Shown piece after piece: positions 1 to 9,735 of a stretch of 64,000 bases of DNA (position 1 is its first letter; each line of letters begins with the position of its first letter). The stretch is from positions 62,001-126,000 of the forward strand of contig JAQBQB010000009.1 of assembly GCA_028287235.1 (NCBI GenBank). The letters run 5' to 3'. Under the pieces are notes generated by a model that worked only from the letters and a program-made list of their open reading frames with translations, had not been told where the DNA came from and searched no databases. The stretch is from Gemmatimonadota bacterium (GTDB lineage: Bacteria > Gemmatimonadota > Gemmatimonadetes > Gemmatimonadales > Gemmatimonadaceae). Made by a program: the position numbers and the translations under genes.

Positions 1-393
1 TTCCGCGTCCTCCGGTTTTCCATCGGCGCGAACGATGTGCACTCGCGCCACCGCGCGATCGTCCACGAATTCCAGCGCACCGGTCAACGACACGTAGTGC
101 AGCTCCATCCAGCGTGTCAGCACGTCCGGCGCCTTGAACACGACACCGAGCGGCGCGGGCAGCACCGCCGCACGCCTGAAGATTCCGTCGACGATGGCCT
201 GGTGAGCGGTGATCTGCTCGGGCGACGGCTCCTCGAGGGCAAAGGTCTTCTGCTCAGAGACGATTGCGCAGAGATCGCGAAACGGAATCCTGGTCGTCGG
301 ATAGACGATCGCGTGTTCCGCCGTCAGGGTGGAAGCGGGCTCCCCGTGCGGAATTTCAGCGACCGTGATTGCGTGGAGGCGAAGCGCCGTCAA
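1..393 (-). CDS. GvpL/GvpF-like gas vesicle family protein, partial (runs off left edge)
   Basis: Minus-strand frame open over 131 codons to the window edge, absent from the ORF track. TTG start overlaps the corA stop. Reads LTALRLHAITVAEIP...LCAIVSEQKTFALEEPSPEQITAHQAIVDGIFRRAAVLPAPLGVVFKAPDVLTRWMELHYVSLTGALEFVDDRAVARVHIV, resembling the GvpL/F 'H..V.......VLP..FG.VF' layout. Confidence 0.5.
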   Translation of the reverse strand, partial: MTALRLHAITVAEIPHGEPASTLTAEHAIVYPTTRIPFRDLCAIVSEQKTFALEEPSPEQITAHQAIVDGIFRRAAVLPAPLGVVFKAPDVLTRWMELHYVSLTGALEFVDDRAVARVHIVRADGKPEDAE

Positions 394-1394
394 AGGAGTT
401 TCCGGAAGCGGAGGATGGCCAGGAGCAGGACGCCGAGGCTCAGCTGGAGCACCAGCATCCACCAAAATGCATGCGGATAGGCGGCGAGCGGAATGTGCTG
501 GACGTTCATTCCCCACATTCCACTGATCACGACAAAGGGAATACTAAGCGTCGCGACCACCGAGAGGCCCTTGGTAATGCGCCCGAGGCGGTTCGAGACC
601 TGCGTGAGGTAGCTGTCGAGGACACTGCTCAACAGGTCGCGGTAGGTGTCGATCGAGTCGTTGATGCGCAGGACGTGATCGTAGATGTCGCGAAAATAGA
701 TCTGCGATTCCGGCGACAGCAGCGCGCTCGGTCGGTTCGTGAGGACGTTGAAGACCTCGCGCTCGGGCGCGATGTGCCGGCGGAGCGACAGCACGAGCCG
801 TTTGACCGCGAAGATGTCCTTGAGCGCGTTCTGGTCGAACTCGACGATGACGCGCTGCTCGAGGGTGTCGACAAACTCGTCGATCTTGTCGAGCAAGGGG
901 AAGTACGCGTCCACGACGCCGTCCATGATCGCGTGTGTGAGCCGGTCCATGCCCCGCTTCAGCAGGTCGGGATTTTTCTCGATGCGCTTTCCCACTTCGT
1001 CGATCGACGCCGACCGGCCCTCGTGCACCGTGATGAGAAAGGTGGCGCCGAGGAAGAAGCAGAGGTCGAAGGTCTCGAGGTCGTAGGGGTCGGGCGTGCC
1101 CTCGAAGAAGCGCACGCCGATGATGATCATGAACAGGTAGTCGTCGTACTCCTCGAGCTTCGGCCGGCTGTTGACGCACAGCGCGTCTTCGACGGCGAGA
1201 GGGTGCAGGCCCTTGATCTGTTTCAGGAGCTCCGCCTGCGCTGGATCAGCGATGTCGAGGTCGAGCCAGAGGCTACCGGTCCTACCGGCGATGGCGGCGT
1301 TGATCTCGTCGAGGGACAAACCCTTTCGGGCCTGTCCTTGCGGGTCGAGGAGGATGCTGCGCGGGGGCGTCGATGTGGCGGGAGGAGTGGTCAC
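390..1394 (-). CDS. corA: CorA-family magnesium/cobalt transporter
   Basis: C-terminal GMWGMNVQHIP (GMN signature) with two C-terminal TM helices; likely GTG start at 1394, because the longer ORF runs into an intergenic repeat. Confidence 0.9.
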   Translation of the reverse strand: MTTPPATSTPPRSILLDPQGQARKGLSLDEINAAIAGRTGSLWLDLDIADPAQAELLKQIKGLHPLAVEDALCVNSRPKLEEYDDYLFMIIIGVRFFEGTPDPYDLETFDLCFFLGATFLITVHEGRSASIDEVGKRIEKNPDLLKRGMDRLTHAIMDGVVDAYFPLLDKIDEFVDTLEQRVIVEFDQNALKDIFAVKRLVLSLRRHIAPEREVFNVLTNRPSALLSPESQIYFRDIYDHVLRINDSIDTYRDLLSSVLDSYLTQVSNRLGRITKGLSVVATLSIPFVVISGMWGMNVQHIPLAAYPHAFWWMLVLQLSLGVLLLAILRFRKLL

Positions 1395-1527
1395 GGGTTG
1401 TCCGAGTGAAAGCTCCGTGCCAATGGCTGAGACGGCAACGCGGCGGAGGGCTTTGTACTTCTGGACACAGAATCGTATACAAAATACATGAGCGCAGGGT
1501 GCCCCTCCAGGAGTGTCGTGCTCACAA

Positions 1528-1724
1528 GGACAGTTGGAACAATTGAAACGCGAAGAACTGCAAATTGACTGCACATTGACTCCATGCGCAGGCGACCATC
1601 GCGGCACAGAGCAACGAACTAATTATTTGTTGTTGTTATTCCGGTGCGACGCTGCGTTGCTGCCGGTGGGAACCAATTGCAGTCAATTTGCAGTTCTCCG
1701 CGTTTCCACTTGTTCCCATTGTCC
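1528..1724. repeat. MITE-like imperfect inverted repeat (~46-bp arms)
   Basis: Left arm GGACAGTTGGAACAATTGAAACGCGAAGAACTGCAAATTGACTGCA (1528-1573) matches the reverse complement of 1679-1724, GGACAATGGGAACAAGTGGAAACGCGGAGAACTGCAAATTGACTGCA, with few differences. Confidence 0.8.
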
Positions 1725-1735
1725 CCCGCGCGCCT

Positions 1736-2663
1736 TCACTCAAGCGCCAACATGTGCTGCACGCACGCGGCAGCCAGCCGCTCGGGTGCGTAGCCGCCCT
1801 CCAATGCGCTCACCACTCGCCCGCCACACCACTGCTCGGCACGGTCGACGAGAAAGCGTGTGAGCTGTCGCACGTGCTCATATTGGAGCGTGAACGCGCC
1901 GAGCGGATCGCCGGCGAGCGAATCGAAGCCGGCGGAGATGAGCACGAGATCCGGCGTCCAGCCGGCGGTCGCCGCGTCCACGGCCGACTGCAGCGCCCCG
2001 ACGTACACGTCGGGCGCCAGGTTCGCCGCCATCGGCACGTTCCAGACGTTGCGATGCGGCCCGCGATCGTCGGCCGCGCCGGTGCCGGGATACCACGGCC
2101 ACTGATGCATCGACACGAAATGGATGTCGCGCTCGTGCTCCACCAGCGCCTGGGTGCCGTTCCCATGGTGCACGTCCCAATCGACGATGAGCACGCGCTC
2201 GGCGAGTTGACGTGCCCGCGCATAGTGCGCGGCAATGGCGACGTTGCCGAAGAGGCAAAAGCCCATGGCGGCGTCGCGCAGTGCATGGTGGCCGGGCGGG
2301 CGCACCGCGCAAAAGCTGCGCAATCGGCCGTCGCGAAACGCGAGGTCGACGCCGTCGAGTACCGCGCCTGCACCGGCGGTGGCGGCGTCCCACGAGCCTT
2401 CGCTCGTCACGGTGTCGGCGTCGAGACGCCCGCCGCCCGCCGCGGCGAGCGCGCGCACCTGCTCGATGTAGCCGCGATCGTGCGCCAGCGCGAGCTCGTC
2501 CACGGTGGCGTGGCGCGACTCGACGTGCTCCACGCGCTGGAACAGGTCCGTCTCGTCGCGCAGCGCCTTGGGGATGGCGCGCAGACGGCCGACGTGCTCG
2601 GGATGCCCCCACCCCGTGTCGTGGCGCCCGCAATCCGAGTTCGAGATGAAGGCGACGCTCACC
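1736..2663 (-). CDS. Histone deacetylase / acetylpolyamine amidohydrolase family protein
   Basis: RPPGHHALRDAAMGFCLFGNVAIAA, VDWDVHHGNGTQ and SAGFDSLAGDPLG motifs; GTG start overlapping the upstream stop. Confidence 0.9.
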
Positions 2664-3939
2664 GCAATCCCCGCAAACGCCGTGAGGCCCATTCGGCCAA
2701 CAAGAGAAGCATAATGAGCGTCATTAAAAGTCGCGTCGTGATCCACGAGCTCCCGCCACCGGCGTCGGCGACGGCGCGAGCCGGACCGAGCCGGTCGACG
2801 AGGCGCGCGAGCGGAGCGCTCTCGTCGCGCAACGCCGCACCTGAGGCGGCCGCCTCGCCGACGTAGGCCACCGATCCAACGACGCGCGACCACCACTCGC
2901 GGTGCGCGCGCTCCGAGCCGGCGGCGCCGGCCATTCGCCAACGCCAACTGTCGTCGTAGCCGATCTCGATGACTCGTCCGGCACCGACGCGGCGTGCGGC
3001 CACCGCGATGCCGCTGCTGCGCCGTTCGAGCACGACTCCGTCGTTTCTCAGCGCGCTCACCGGATAAAAGCCGGTCGAGCCGAGGCCAATCGTGTCCTTC
3101 GGCTGCACCGCCGGCCGGAGCCGCGCGCCGAGTGCGCCCGGCGCGAGCGGCATCACGGACGCGGTGAGGCCCGCCGGACCGGCGAGCACCAGCCCACCAC
3201 CGGAGTGCACAAATCGCGCGATCGCGTCGCCGTAGCGCGCGATGGTCGTGTCGATCGCGATGACCGCGGCGACGCGGCTCGTGTCGAGCGACAGCGCGGC
3301 TCCTCCTTGCGCGACGTCCACGTTCGGCGCCACGGAGAAGCGCGCGCTCACCGGCCAACCGCGCTCCTCGAGCGCCGAGACGATGAACTTCCCTTCCCAG
3401 CCGGCCGCGCCGATGACGACGATCGAACGTGTGTGCACCGAGTCGGGCGGCGCCACGCTGAACCGCTGCCCCGATGTCGTCGCGACGATGGGTCCGACGA
3501 CCACAGGTCCAAGGACACTCGCCCCGAAGCGCGCGACGTGCACGCTGTCGATCACGCTCGCGTCGTCGCGAAGGAGCACGCGCGCGCCCGCCGGCGCCGC
3601 GACGTCGATGCGCGTACCGCCGCTCGGGTCGGACAACGCTTCGGCGCTCATCGCCACCGCCGGCGGCGAGCCGCTCCAGCTCACGGCGTGTCCGCCGTGA
3701 CCCAACGCCGCGAGCCAATCGATCGCCCACGTTTCCGGCGTCGTCGCGAAATCGCCGTGCAGCGCGACGTTCGGTGCGGTGCGTGTCCATGCGGCGAGGC
3801 GCGCCGCCACGGTTGCCTCCGTCGCGCGCTCCACTCGCCGGCCCGTGGACGGAAACACGCTCGTGCCCAGCAGCCAGCCCAGCAGCGCGAACGCGGCCAC
3901 GCGACAGGCGAACTCGAAGCGACTACGCGGTGAGCGCAT
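2659..3939 (-). CDS. Membrane-anchored DUF4350-like hypothetical protein of the MoxR/DUF4159 operon
   Basis: 426-aa ORF with N-terminal and C-terminal TM segments; position in operon. Confidence 0.6.
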   Translation of the reverse strand: MRSPRSRFEFACRVAAFALLGWLLGTSVFPSTGRRVERATEATVAARLAAWTRTAPNVALHGDFATTPETWAIDWLAALGHGGHAVSWSGSPPAVAMSAEALSDPSGGTRIDVAAPAGARVLLRDDASVIDSVHVARFGASVLGPVVVGPIVATTSGQRFSVAPPDSVHTRSIVVIGAAGWEGKFIVSALEERGWPVSARFSVAPNVDVAQGGAALSLDTSRVAAVIAIDTTIARYGDAIARFVHSGGGLVLAGPAGLTASVMPLAPGALGARLRPAVQPKDTIGLGSTGFYPVSALRNDGVVLERRSSGIAVAARRVGAGRVIEIGYDDSWRWRMAGAAGSERAHREWWSRVVGSVAYVGEAAASGAALRDESAPLARLVDRLGPARAVADAGGGSSWITTRLLMTLIMLLLLAEWASRRLRGLR

Positions 3940-4546
3940 ACACCACGATGTTCACCGCGAAGCGTGTGTTGTCGACCGACTGGAAGCGCTTGCTGTCGGG
4001 ATGGTAGCCCCACTCGGAGCTGTAGTCCTTGCTGCTGTACAACACGCCGATGCGGCCGTTGCGCTGCACGGCGAGCAAGTGCTTGTGGACGAGATTGTCG
4101 CCCCAGCCGTTCAGCTCGTGGCTCGTGGTGGGCGGGCCATCGAACTTGAAGAAGGCGCTGTACAGCGGGTGGTCATTTGGCAGCTCCGTGAGCGGACCTA
4201 CGGTGCGCGTGATCTCCTCGGTCGCCGTCTTGTGAAACGTGCCGTCGACGTCGTGGTTGTGGTCGTCGATGAACAGCAACCCGCCACGATCGACGAACCG
4301 CTTCACGTTGCGCCGCTCGGCTTCATTGAACCGCACCGGCAGATGGCCGGTGAGGTACAGGAAGGGATAGCGCAGCATGCGCTCGTCGCCGAGCGGCACG
4401 ATTGCACCCGTGGGCGCGACGACGATCTCGGTGTAGCGCGCGATGGTGTCGATGATGTTCGCCGGCACGAGCGGCGCGCTGTCCCAGTCGCCGGACTCGT
4501 ACTGCGCGGTGGCGAAGACGAACTCCGCGGAGAGAAACGACTTCAT
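3923..4546 (-). CDS. DUF4159 domain-containing protein
   Basis: FVFATAQYESGDWDSAP...FLYLTGHLPVRFNEAERRNVKRFVDRGGLLFIDDHN; ATGA overlap with the upstream gene. Confidence 0.8.
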   Translation of the reverse strand: MKSFLSAEFVFATAQYESGDWDSAPLVPANIIDTIARYTEIVVAPTGAIVPLGDERMLRYPFLYLTGHLPVRFNEAERRNVKRFVDRGGLLFIDDHNHDVDGTFHKTATEEITRTVGPLTELPNDHPLYSAFFKFDGPPTTSHELNGWGDNLVHKHLLAVQRNGRIGVLYSSKDYSSEWGYHPDSKRFQSVDNTRFAVNIVVYALTA

Positions 4547-6588
4547 GGGACGAGCCCCCAACGGGACAGCGAGTCCCGACTCACCGCCGTGCCGCCGAGC
4601 GCGCGGCGCGCGCGGGCCAGCGAAGACGCCGCATCGTCGCTCTTGCCGCGGCGCATGGCGGTAACGGCGTCGCTCAACGCCGCGGCGAACGCGGGGTTGT
4701 CGGCGAGCGCGTCGATGCGCAGCACGAGCAGCGAGTCGACGACGGCTTGCGGCTCGCGCGCCGCGAGCTCGATGATGCGCGCGAAGCGGTCGGCCCGCGC
4801 GCGCGATGCCGAGTCGAGCTGCGATAGACCGCGTCGCGTGCTCGAGATGCCTTTGTCCTTTCCCTTCAGTCGCGCCTTGTCGACGTCGATCACCACCGGC
4901 GGCGGCGCGCCGCGTAGATAGATGCGCTCCGCCTGGCGCGCTTTCTGGATCGCCGCCAACGCGCGGCGCATGTGCGGCAGCGCGCGCGCCGGCTCGCCCA
5001 GCTCGAGCGAGGTGGTCGCGTCCCACATCGCGTTGTACGCCTCGAGCAGCGGCTTGTTCACGGCGACCACGGGGCTCTCGCCGCCCTCGAAGTCGATCGG
5101 ATCGACCGAGCGATTCGTCGCCGAGTCGGCGCGGGCGAGCAGCTCGCCCATTGTCTTGGCGCGCGTCTGGTCGTCGTCGGTGTGCTCTTCGCCCGTAGGA
5201 TCGCCGCCGAGCCGGGTGAAGACGATCTCACCCACCGTGCGCCGCAGCTTGCGTTGATCCACCGCGATCGCGTGCGACTCGCCGACGAGCACGTCGCGCT
5301 TCAGGCTCGGGCGTTTTTTCTCCAGCGCTTCGGCGAGGAGGATCAACATCCGTTCGCTGATGACGCTCTTGTCGGCCTCGGACGGCGCCGCGGCTTCGAC
5401 CGCCACGGAGTCGTATTCGTCGGCGCGCGCGATGCGGATGGAGCGCGTCTCCGACACGCCGACGCCTGGACCCGTGACGTCGTTCGCGTCGCGCGCCACG
5501 GCGCGGAGGTGAACGATGTCGCCCGGCTTGAGGGCGAGCGAATCGATCGACAGCGACGACGTGAACGACGCGCGGCGGTCGTTCGGGCGAACCGCGCCGA
5601 GCTGGCCGGAGCGGAAGGTGAAGGTCTCGCCTTCGCCGGAGCTGATGATGTACTCGAACGACGCGCTCGTAATGCCGTAGTCGTCGCTCACCTCGGCGGC
5701 GAGTGGAATGCGGCCGCTCGGTTTGCGCAGCACGCTGTCGTGCGCGGGGCTCGCCAGCGTGACGGCGGGCGGGAGGTCAGGCACGGGCTCGAGGGCGATC
5801 ACGCGACTGAACGCGCGATCGATCAGCCGGATCGCGACGGGCTTCGACTCGACGCGGATCGCGATCTCCCAGCGGTCGCCGCGCATCGTCGCGGCGAGCG
5901 ACGAATCGCCGACGCGCGCGACAATTCCTCTGCCGTCGCCGCGCCCGCGCACCGTGAGCACGCTTCCCACGAGGGCGCGCACGTCGCTCGGCTCGTCGAT
6001 CGTCTGCGGTCGTTCGCCGCTGTACGCGGGCGGGACGACCTGCCCGACGAGCGGTACGAGATGGCTCGCGTCGGCTCGCGCGGCCGCACCCGCGCGGTCG
6101 AGCGCATCGCCGGCGTGCGGTGAGCGCACGCGGGCCACGGCGCCTGCGGGCAGCAACAGAATTACGGCGACCGCGACGACGATCGCTGCGAGCGGTGCGC
6201 CGAGCACGCGAGCGGCGCGCCGGCGCGCGGTCGCCGCCCACGACACAGGCGCGGCGGTCGAGACGAGCGCATCGTTGCCCGTCTCCACGGCGGTGACGAG
6301 CGCGTACTCGAGCGACGGGAAATGCTCTTCGACCCAGAGCGCGACGCGATCGAGCGACAACACCGCGCGGTCGCGCCAGGCGAACGCGATCGCGATGGCC
6401 GGCGCGGCAAGCACGGCGACGACGATCAGCCCCGAGCGAATGGCCAGCGGCAATGGCGTCGCGAGATCGGCGAGCGCGGCGCCGACGATTAGCGTGAGCG
6501 CCGCGACCACACCCCACACGAGCGCGCGAAGGGCGACGCCCACCGTGAGAATGGCGCGCACGAGCCGGAGGTGCCCGAAGACATTCAT
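4543..6588 (-). CDS. Large membrane protein, DUF4175-like
   Basis: MNVFGHLRLVRAIL... two or more TM helices then a long soluble region; start overlaps the upstream stop. Confidence 0.65.
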   Translation of the reverse strand: MNVFGHLRLVRAILTVGVALRALVWGVVAALTLIVGAALADLATPLPLAIRSGLIVVAVLAAPAIAIAFAWRDRAVLSLDRVALWVEEHFPSLEYALVTAVETGNDALVSTAAPVSWAATARRRAARVLGAPLAAIVVAVAVILLLPAGAVARVRSPHAGDALDRAGAAARADASHLVPLVGQVVPPAYSGERPQTIDEPSDVRALVGSVLTVRGRGDGRGIVARVGDSSLAATMRGDRWEIAIRVESKPVAIRLIDRAFSRVIALEPVPDLPPAVTLASPAHDSVLRKPSGRIPLAAEVSDDYGITSASFEYIISSGEGETFTFRSGQLGAVRPNDRRASFTSSLSIDSLALKPGDIVHLRAVARDANDVTGPGVGVSETRSIRIARADEYDSVAVEAAAPSEADKSVISERMLILLAEALEKKRPSLKRDVLVGESHAIAVDQRKLRRTVGEIVFTRLGGDPTGEEHTDDDQTRAKTMGELLARADSATNRSVDPIDFEGGESPVVAVNKPLLEAYNAMWDATTSLELGEPARALPHMRRALAAIQKARQAERIYLRGAPPPVVIDVDKARLKGKDKGISSTRRGLSQLDSASRARADRFARIIELAAREPQAVVDSLLVLRIDALADNPAFAAALSDAVTAMRRGKSDDAASSLARARRALGGTAVSRDSLSRWGLVP

Positions 6589-7844
6589 GCGGCGCGGCTC
6601 ATCGAGCGGCGAAACGCCAGCTCGGCGATCAACAACAGCGCGCCGAGCGCGAGGAGCCAGGGCGTCCACGGCGACGACGCGGTGCTCGGGTCGCGGAACG
6701 CATCTGACGACGCCAGCGTTCCGGTTCCGGCAAGCGACGCGAGAGCGAGAGCGGACGCCGGCCGCGCCGAGCGCATCCCGCCGCACGGCACGAGCAGCGC
6801 GGATACGAAACGACGGAAGGGCGCGCGCAGCGTGACGTCGCTCGCCTGATCGATGAGCACTCCCACGTCGCGGATGCATCCGTTGCCGGTGGTGTGCTCG
6901 ACCGCGGCCGGCTCGCCATCGGCCCAGCGGGCCATCGCGGTTCCTTCGAGCACCCACACGCGGGGAAAGCGCGCGACGAGCGTTGCGCCGCCGGCAGTAA
7001 CACCGCCGATCGCGTCGATGGTGGAACGACGCGTCCACTCGGCGGCCGAGTCGGAGGCGGGCCAATGCAGCAGCACGTGACCGCTGTCGCGCGCCCAGGC
7101 GGAATCCGCGACGCCGAGTAATCCGCGCACGACGCGGACTGCACGGCCCGGCGCGGTCGCGCCCATCAATGACAGGCCCGCGGCGACGGCGTCGTTCGGA
7201 TCGGCGCGAACCTCGACGTGCGGCGCGACGGCGGCCGACGCCGCGGCGCGAACGCGCACGACGCGAATACGTCCGGGCCAGGTGGCGCGCAGCCGCGCGG
7301 TGGCGTCGTCGATCTCCTCGTCGGCGACCGGCGACACGAGCACGAGCTCGATCGAGTCCGCGCGCGACGCGGCGCGCACGGCGGCACGAGTCGCACCGGC
7401 GAGTGCGGCTGACAGCGAGCCGCGCGCACCGGTGAGCGATACGGAGTCTGGCGCGGCCGCTCCGATCGAGGCGGCGCTGTCGAATGGAATGACGACGTCC
7501 GACGTGCGCGAGCTCGCCCCGAGGCTGTCGCGCAATTCGGCCGCGCTGCCGACTGCGCGCGAGCGATCGAGCAGCACGACCCGCGCGACACGGCCGCGAC
7601 TGCCGAACATCGGACCGGCGACGGCGAGCCCGATGGCCAGGATCGCGCCGACGCGCAGCAGCAACAGCAGGAGATCGGTGAACGCGATCGAGCGGGCGCG
7701 CGCGTGCACCGGACGCTGCGGGATGAAGCGCGCGGTGGGCAGCGGCTCGGCAAGTGGCCGGCTGCGCGCGATGAAGTGCAGCGCAATTGCGCCGATCGAG
7801 GCGACAGCCGCGATGCCGAGCGCGGAGGGAAGCAGCCAGCTCAT
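6585..7844 (-). CDS. BatA-like protein (aerotolerance regulator N-terminal / VWA-like)
   Basis: MSWLLPSALGIAAVASIGAIALHFIARSRPLAEPLPTARFIP, typical BatA N-terminus; C-terminal TM. Confidence 0.75.
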   Translation of the reverse strand: MSWLLPSALGIAAVASIGAIALHFIARSRPLAEPLPTARFIPQRPVHARARSIAFTDLLLLLLRVGAILAIGLAVAGPMFGSRGRVARVVLLDRSRAVGSAAELRDSLGASSRTSDVVIPFDSAASIGAAAPDSVSLTGARGSLSAALAGATRAAVRAASRADSIELVLVSPVADEEIDDATARLRATWPGRIRVVRVRAAASAAVAPHVEVRADPNDAVAAGLSLMGATAPGRAVRVVRGLLGVADSAWARDSGHVLLHWPASDSAAEWTRRSTIDAIGGVTAGGATLVARFPRVWVLEGTAMARWADGEPAAVEHTTGNGCIRDVGVLIDQASDVTLRAPFRRFVSALLVPCGGMRSARPASALALASLAGTGTLASSDAFRDPSTASSPWTPWLLALGALLLIAELAFRRSMSRAA

Positions 7845-8722
7845 GCCCGCACCGCTCCCGTCGACACCGTCGACGCCGGCTCGGCGATGCGGCGCACGGC
7901 GTGCGACGCCGCTTCGCCGGTGACCACCTCGACGTACGCGGCACCCGCCGCACGCCAGCGGCGCGCCATCTCGGCGCGCCAGTCGCCGAACTGCCGGTCG
8001 TAGCCGATGCGCGTGGTGTCGACGAGCACGCGTTGCAGCGTGGGATCTTCCGGATCGGAGGCGAGCATGGTGCGGTGCGGCGGATCGAGCTCCTCGCGCG
8101 CCACGATGTGGACGAGGTGCACCTCGTGGCCCGAGACGATGTGTACCCGCGCCGCGCGCAAAAGGTCGTCGGCGTCGCCGAGTAGATCGGTGACGACGAC
8201 CATGCGCGCGCTGCGGATCGACGCGAGCGCCGGTGCGAGTGGATCGAGCCCGTCGGGATCGGCGCCGTCGACCACGCGCGCGATCTCGCTGACCACGCCG
8301 CGCCGCGTGCGCGGCGGAAGGATGCGCATGTTGCCGCGATCGTCGTGCACCGCGACGCCCACCGGATCGCCGTCGGCATGCGCGACGGCGGCCAGACCGA
8401 TCGTGATCTCCTGCGCGCGACGCCACTTTGCTCGCGTGGTGACGGGATACGCCATGGACGCCGACGCGTCGAGCACGATGGTCGTGGGCAGCACGGCGCG
8501 GTCGGTCGCGAGCCGGATGTACGCGCGGTCGCTGCGCCCGAGCAGCCGCCAGTCGATGCGCCGGGGGTCGTCGCCCTGGCGGTAGAGCCGGTACTCGGTG
8601 AACTCCGCCGACGTGCCGCGCAGCTTGGAGTGATGCGTCCCGGCGACCGGGCTCGTGACCGCCCGGCGCGCGCCCCAGTGCACGCCACGTACGGCGTCGA
8701 GCAGCGCGCCGTAGGCCGACAT
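7841..8722 (-). CDS. DUF58 domain-containing protein
   Basis: SKLRGTSAEFTEYRLYRQGDDPRRIDWRLLGRSDRAYIRL...VLDASASMAYP. Confidence 0.92.
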   Translation of the reverse strand: MSAYGALLDAVRGVHWGARRAVTSPVAGTHHSKLRGTSAEFTEYRLYRQGDDPRRIDWRLLGRSDRAYIRLATDRAVLPTTIVLDASASMAYPVTTRAKWRRAQEITIGLAAVAHADGDPVGVAVHDDRGNMRILPPRTRRGVVSEIARVVDGADPDGLDPLAPALASIRSARMVVVTDLLGDADDLLRAARVHIVSGHEVHLVHIVAREELDPPHRTMLASDPEDPTLQRVLVDTTRIGYDRQFGDWRAEMARRWRAAGAAYVEVVTGEAASHAVRRIAEPASTVSTGAVRA

Positions 8723-9735
8723 CACACGTGAATGTCGCTGCGCGGCGGCTCGATCTTGGCGAGCAGGTCGTCGATGATGCGTTCGACGCCCACGCCCTCC
8801 GCCTCCGCGGCGAAGTTCGGAAGGACGCGATGCCGGAGCACCGGCATCGCGACGCGCTTCACGTCGTTGGGAGACACGGCGAGCCGGCCGGCGAGCAGCG
8901 CGTGCGCCTTGGCGCCGAGGATGAGCGACTGGCCGGCGCGCGGGCCGGCGCCCCAGCGGACGTAGCGCTTCACGAGCTCGGGCGCGCGGCCGTCGTCGGG
9001 ACGTGTGGCGCGCACGAGCGTCGCGGCGTAGCGCAGCACCGAGTCGGCGGCGGTGACGTCGCGCGTCAGGCCCTGCAGCGCGATGAGCTCCGACGCGCCG
9101 AGGATGGCGGTGAGCCCTTCGGTCATCGCGCCGGTGGTGCTGCGGAGAATCGCGATCTCTTCGTCTTCCTTCGGGTAGCCCACGCGGATGTCGAAGAGGA
9201 AGCGGTCGAGCTGCGCTTCGGGCAATGGATACGTGCCCTCCTGCTCGATCGGATTCTGCGTGGCCAGCACGAAGAACGGCTCGGGGAGCCGCATGGTGTC
9301 GCCGCTCGCCGTGACGCTGTGCTCCTGCATGGCCTCGAGCAGCGCCGCCTGCGTGCGCGGCGGAGCGCGGTTGATCTCGTCGGCGAGCACGATGTTGGCG
9401 AAGATCGGTCCGCGCACGAAGCGGAAGCTGCGCGAGCCCGTGACCGAATCCTCCTCGAGGATCTCGGTGCCGGTGATGTCGCTCGGCACGAGGTCGGGAG
9501 TGAACTGGATGCGGCGGAAGTCCAGGTGCACCGCCTCGGCGAGCGAGCGCACCATGAGTGTTTTGGCAAGTCCCGGCACGCCGACGAGCAGCGCGTGGCC
9601 GCCGGCGATCAGCGACATCAGGATCTCGTCGAGCACCCGCTCCTGGCCCACGATCCGGCGCTGCACCTCGGACCGAAGTCGCGCCGCGGCGGCGAGCAGC
9701 GCCTCGCGATCGTGCGCCGGCGGAGCGACGGTCAC
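8722..9735 (-). CDS. moxR: MoxR family AAA+ ATPase
   Basis: GHALLVGVPGLAKTLMVRSLAEAVHLDFRRIQFTPDLVPSDITGTEIL; Walker B LADEINRAPPRTQAALLEAMQEHSVT. Confidence 0.95.
   Translation of the reverse strand: MTVAPPAHDREALLAAAARLRSEVQRRIVGQERVLDEILMSLIAGGHALLVGVPGLAKTLMVRSLAEAVHLDFRRIQFTPDLVPSDITGTEILEEDSVTGSRSFRFVRGPIFANIVLADEINRAPPRTQAALLEAMQEHSVTASGDTMRLPEPFFVLATQNPIEQEGTYPLPEAQLDRFLFDIRVGYPKEDEEIAILRSTTGAMTEGLTAILGASELIALQGLTRDVTAADSVLRYAATLVRATRPDDGRAPELVKRYVRWGAGPRAGQSLILGAKAHALLAGRLAVSPNDVKRVAMPVLRHRVLPNFAAEAEGVGVERIIDDLLAKIEPPRSDIHV

Noticed and set aside
2902-4921. Long + strand ORFs opposite the MoxR operon
   Set aside because: Arg/Ala-rich translations antisense to well-supported genes.
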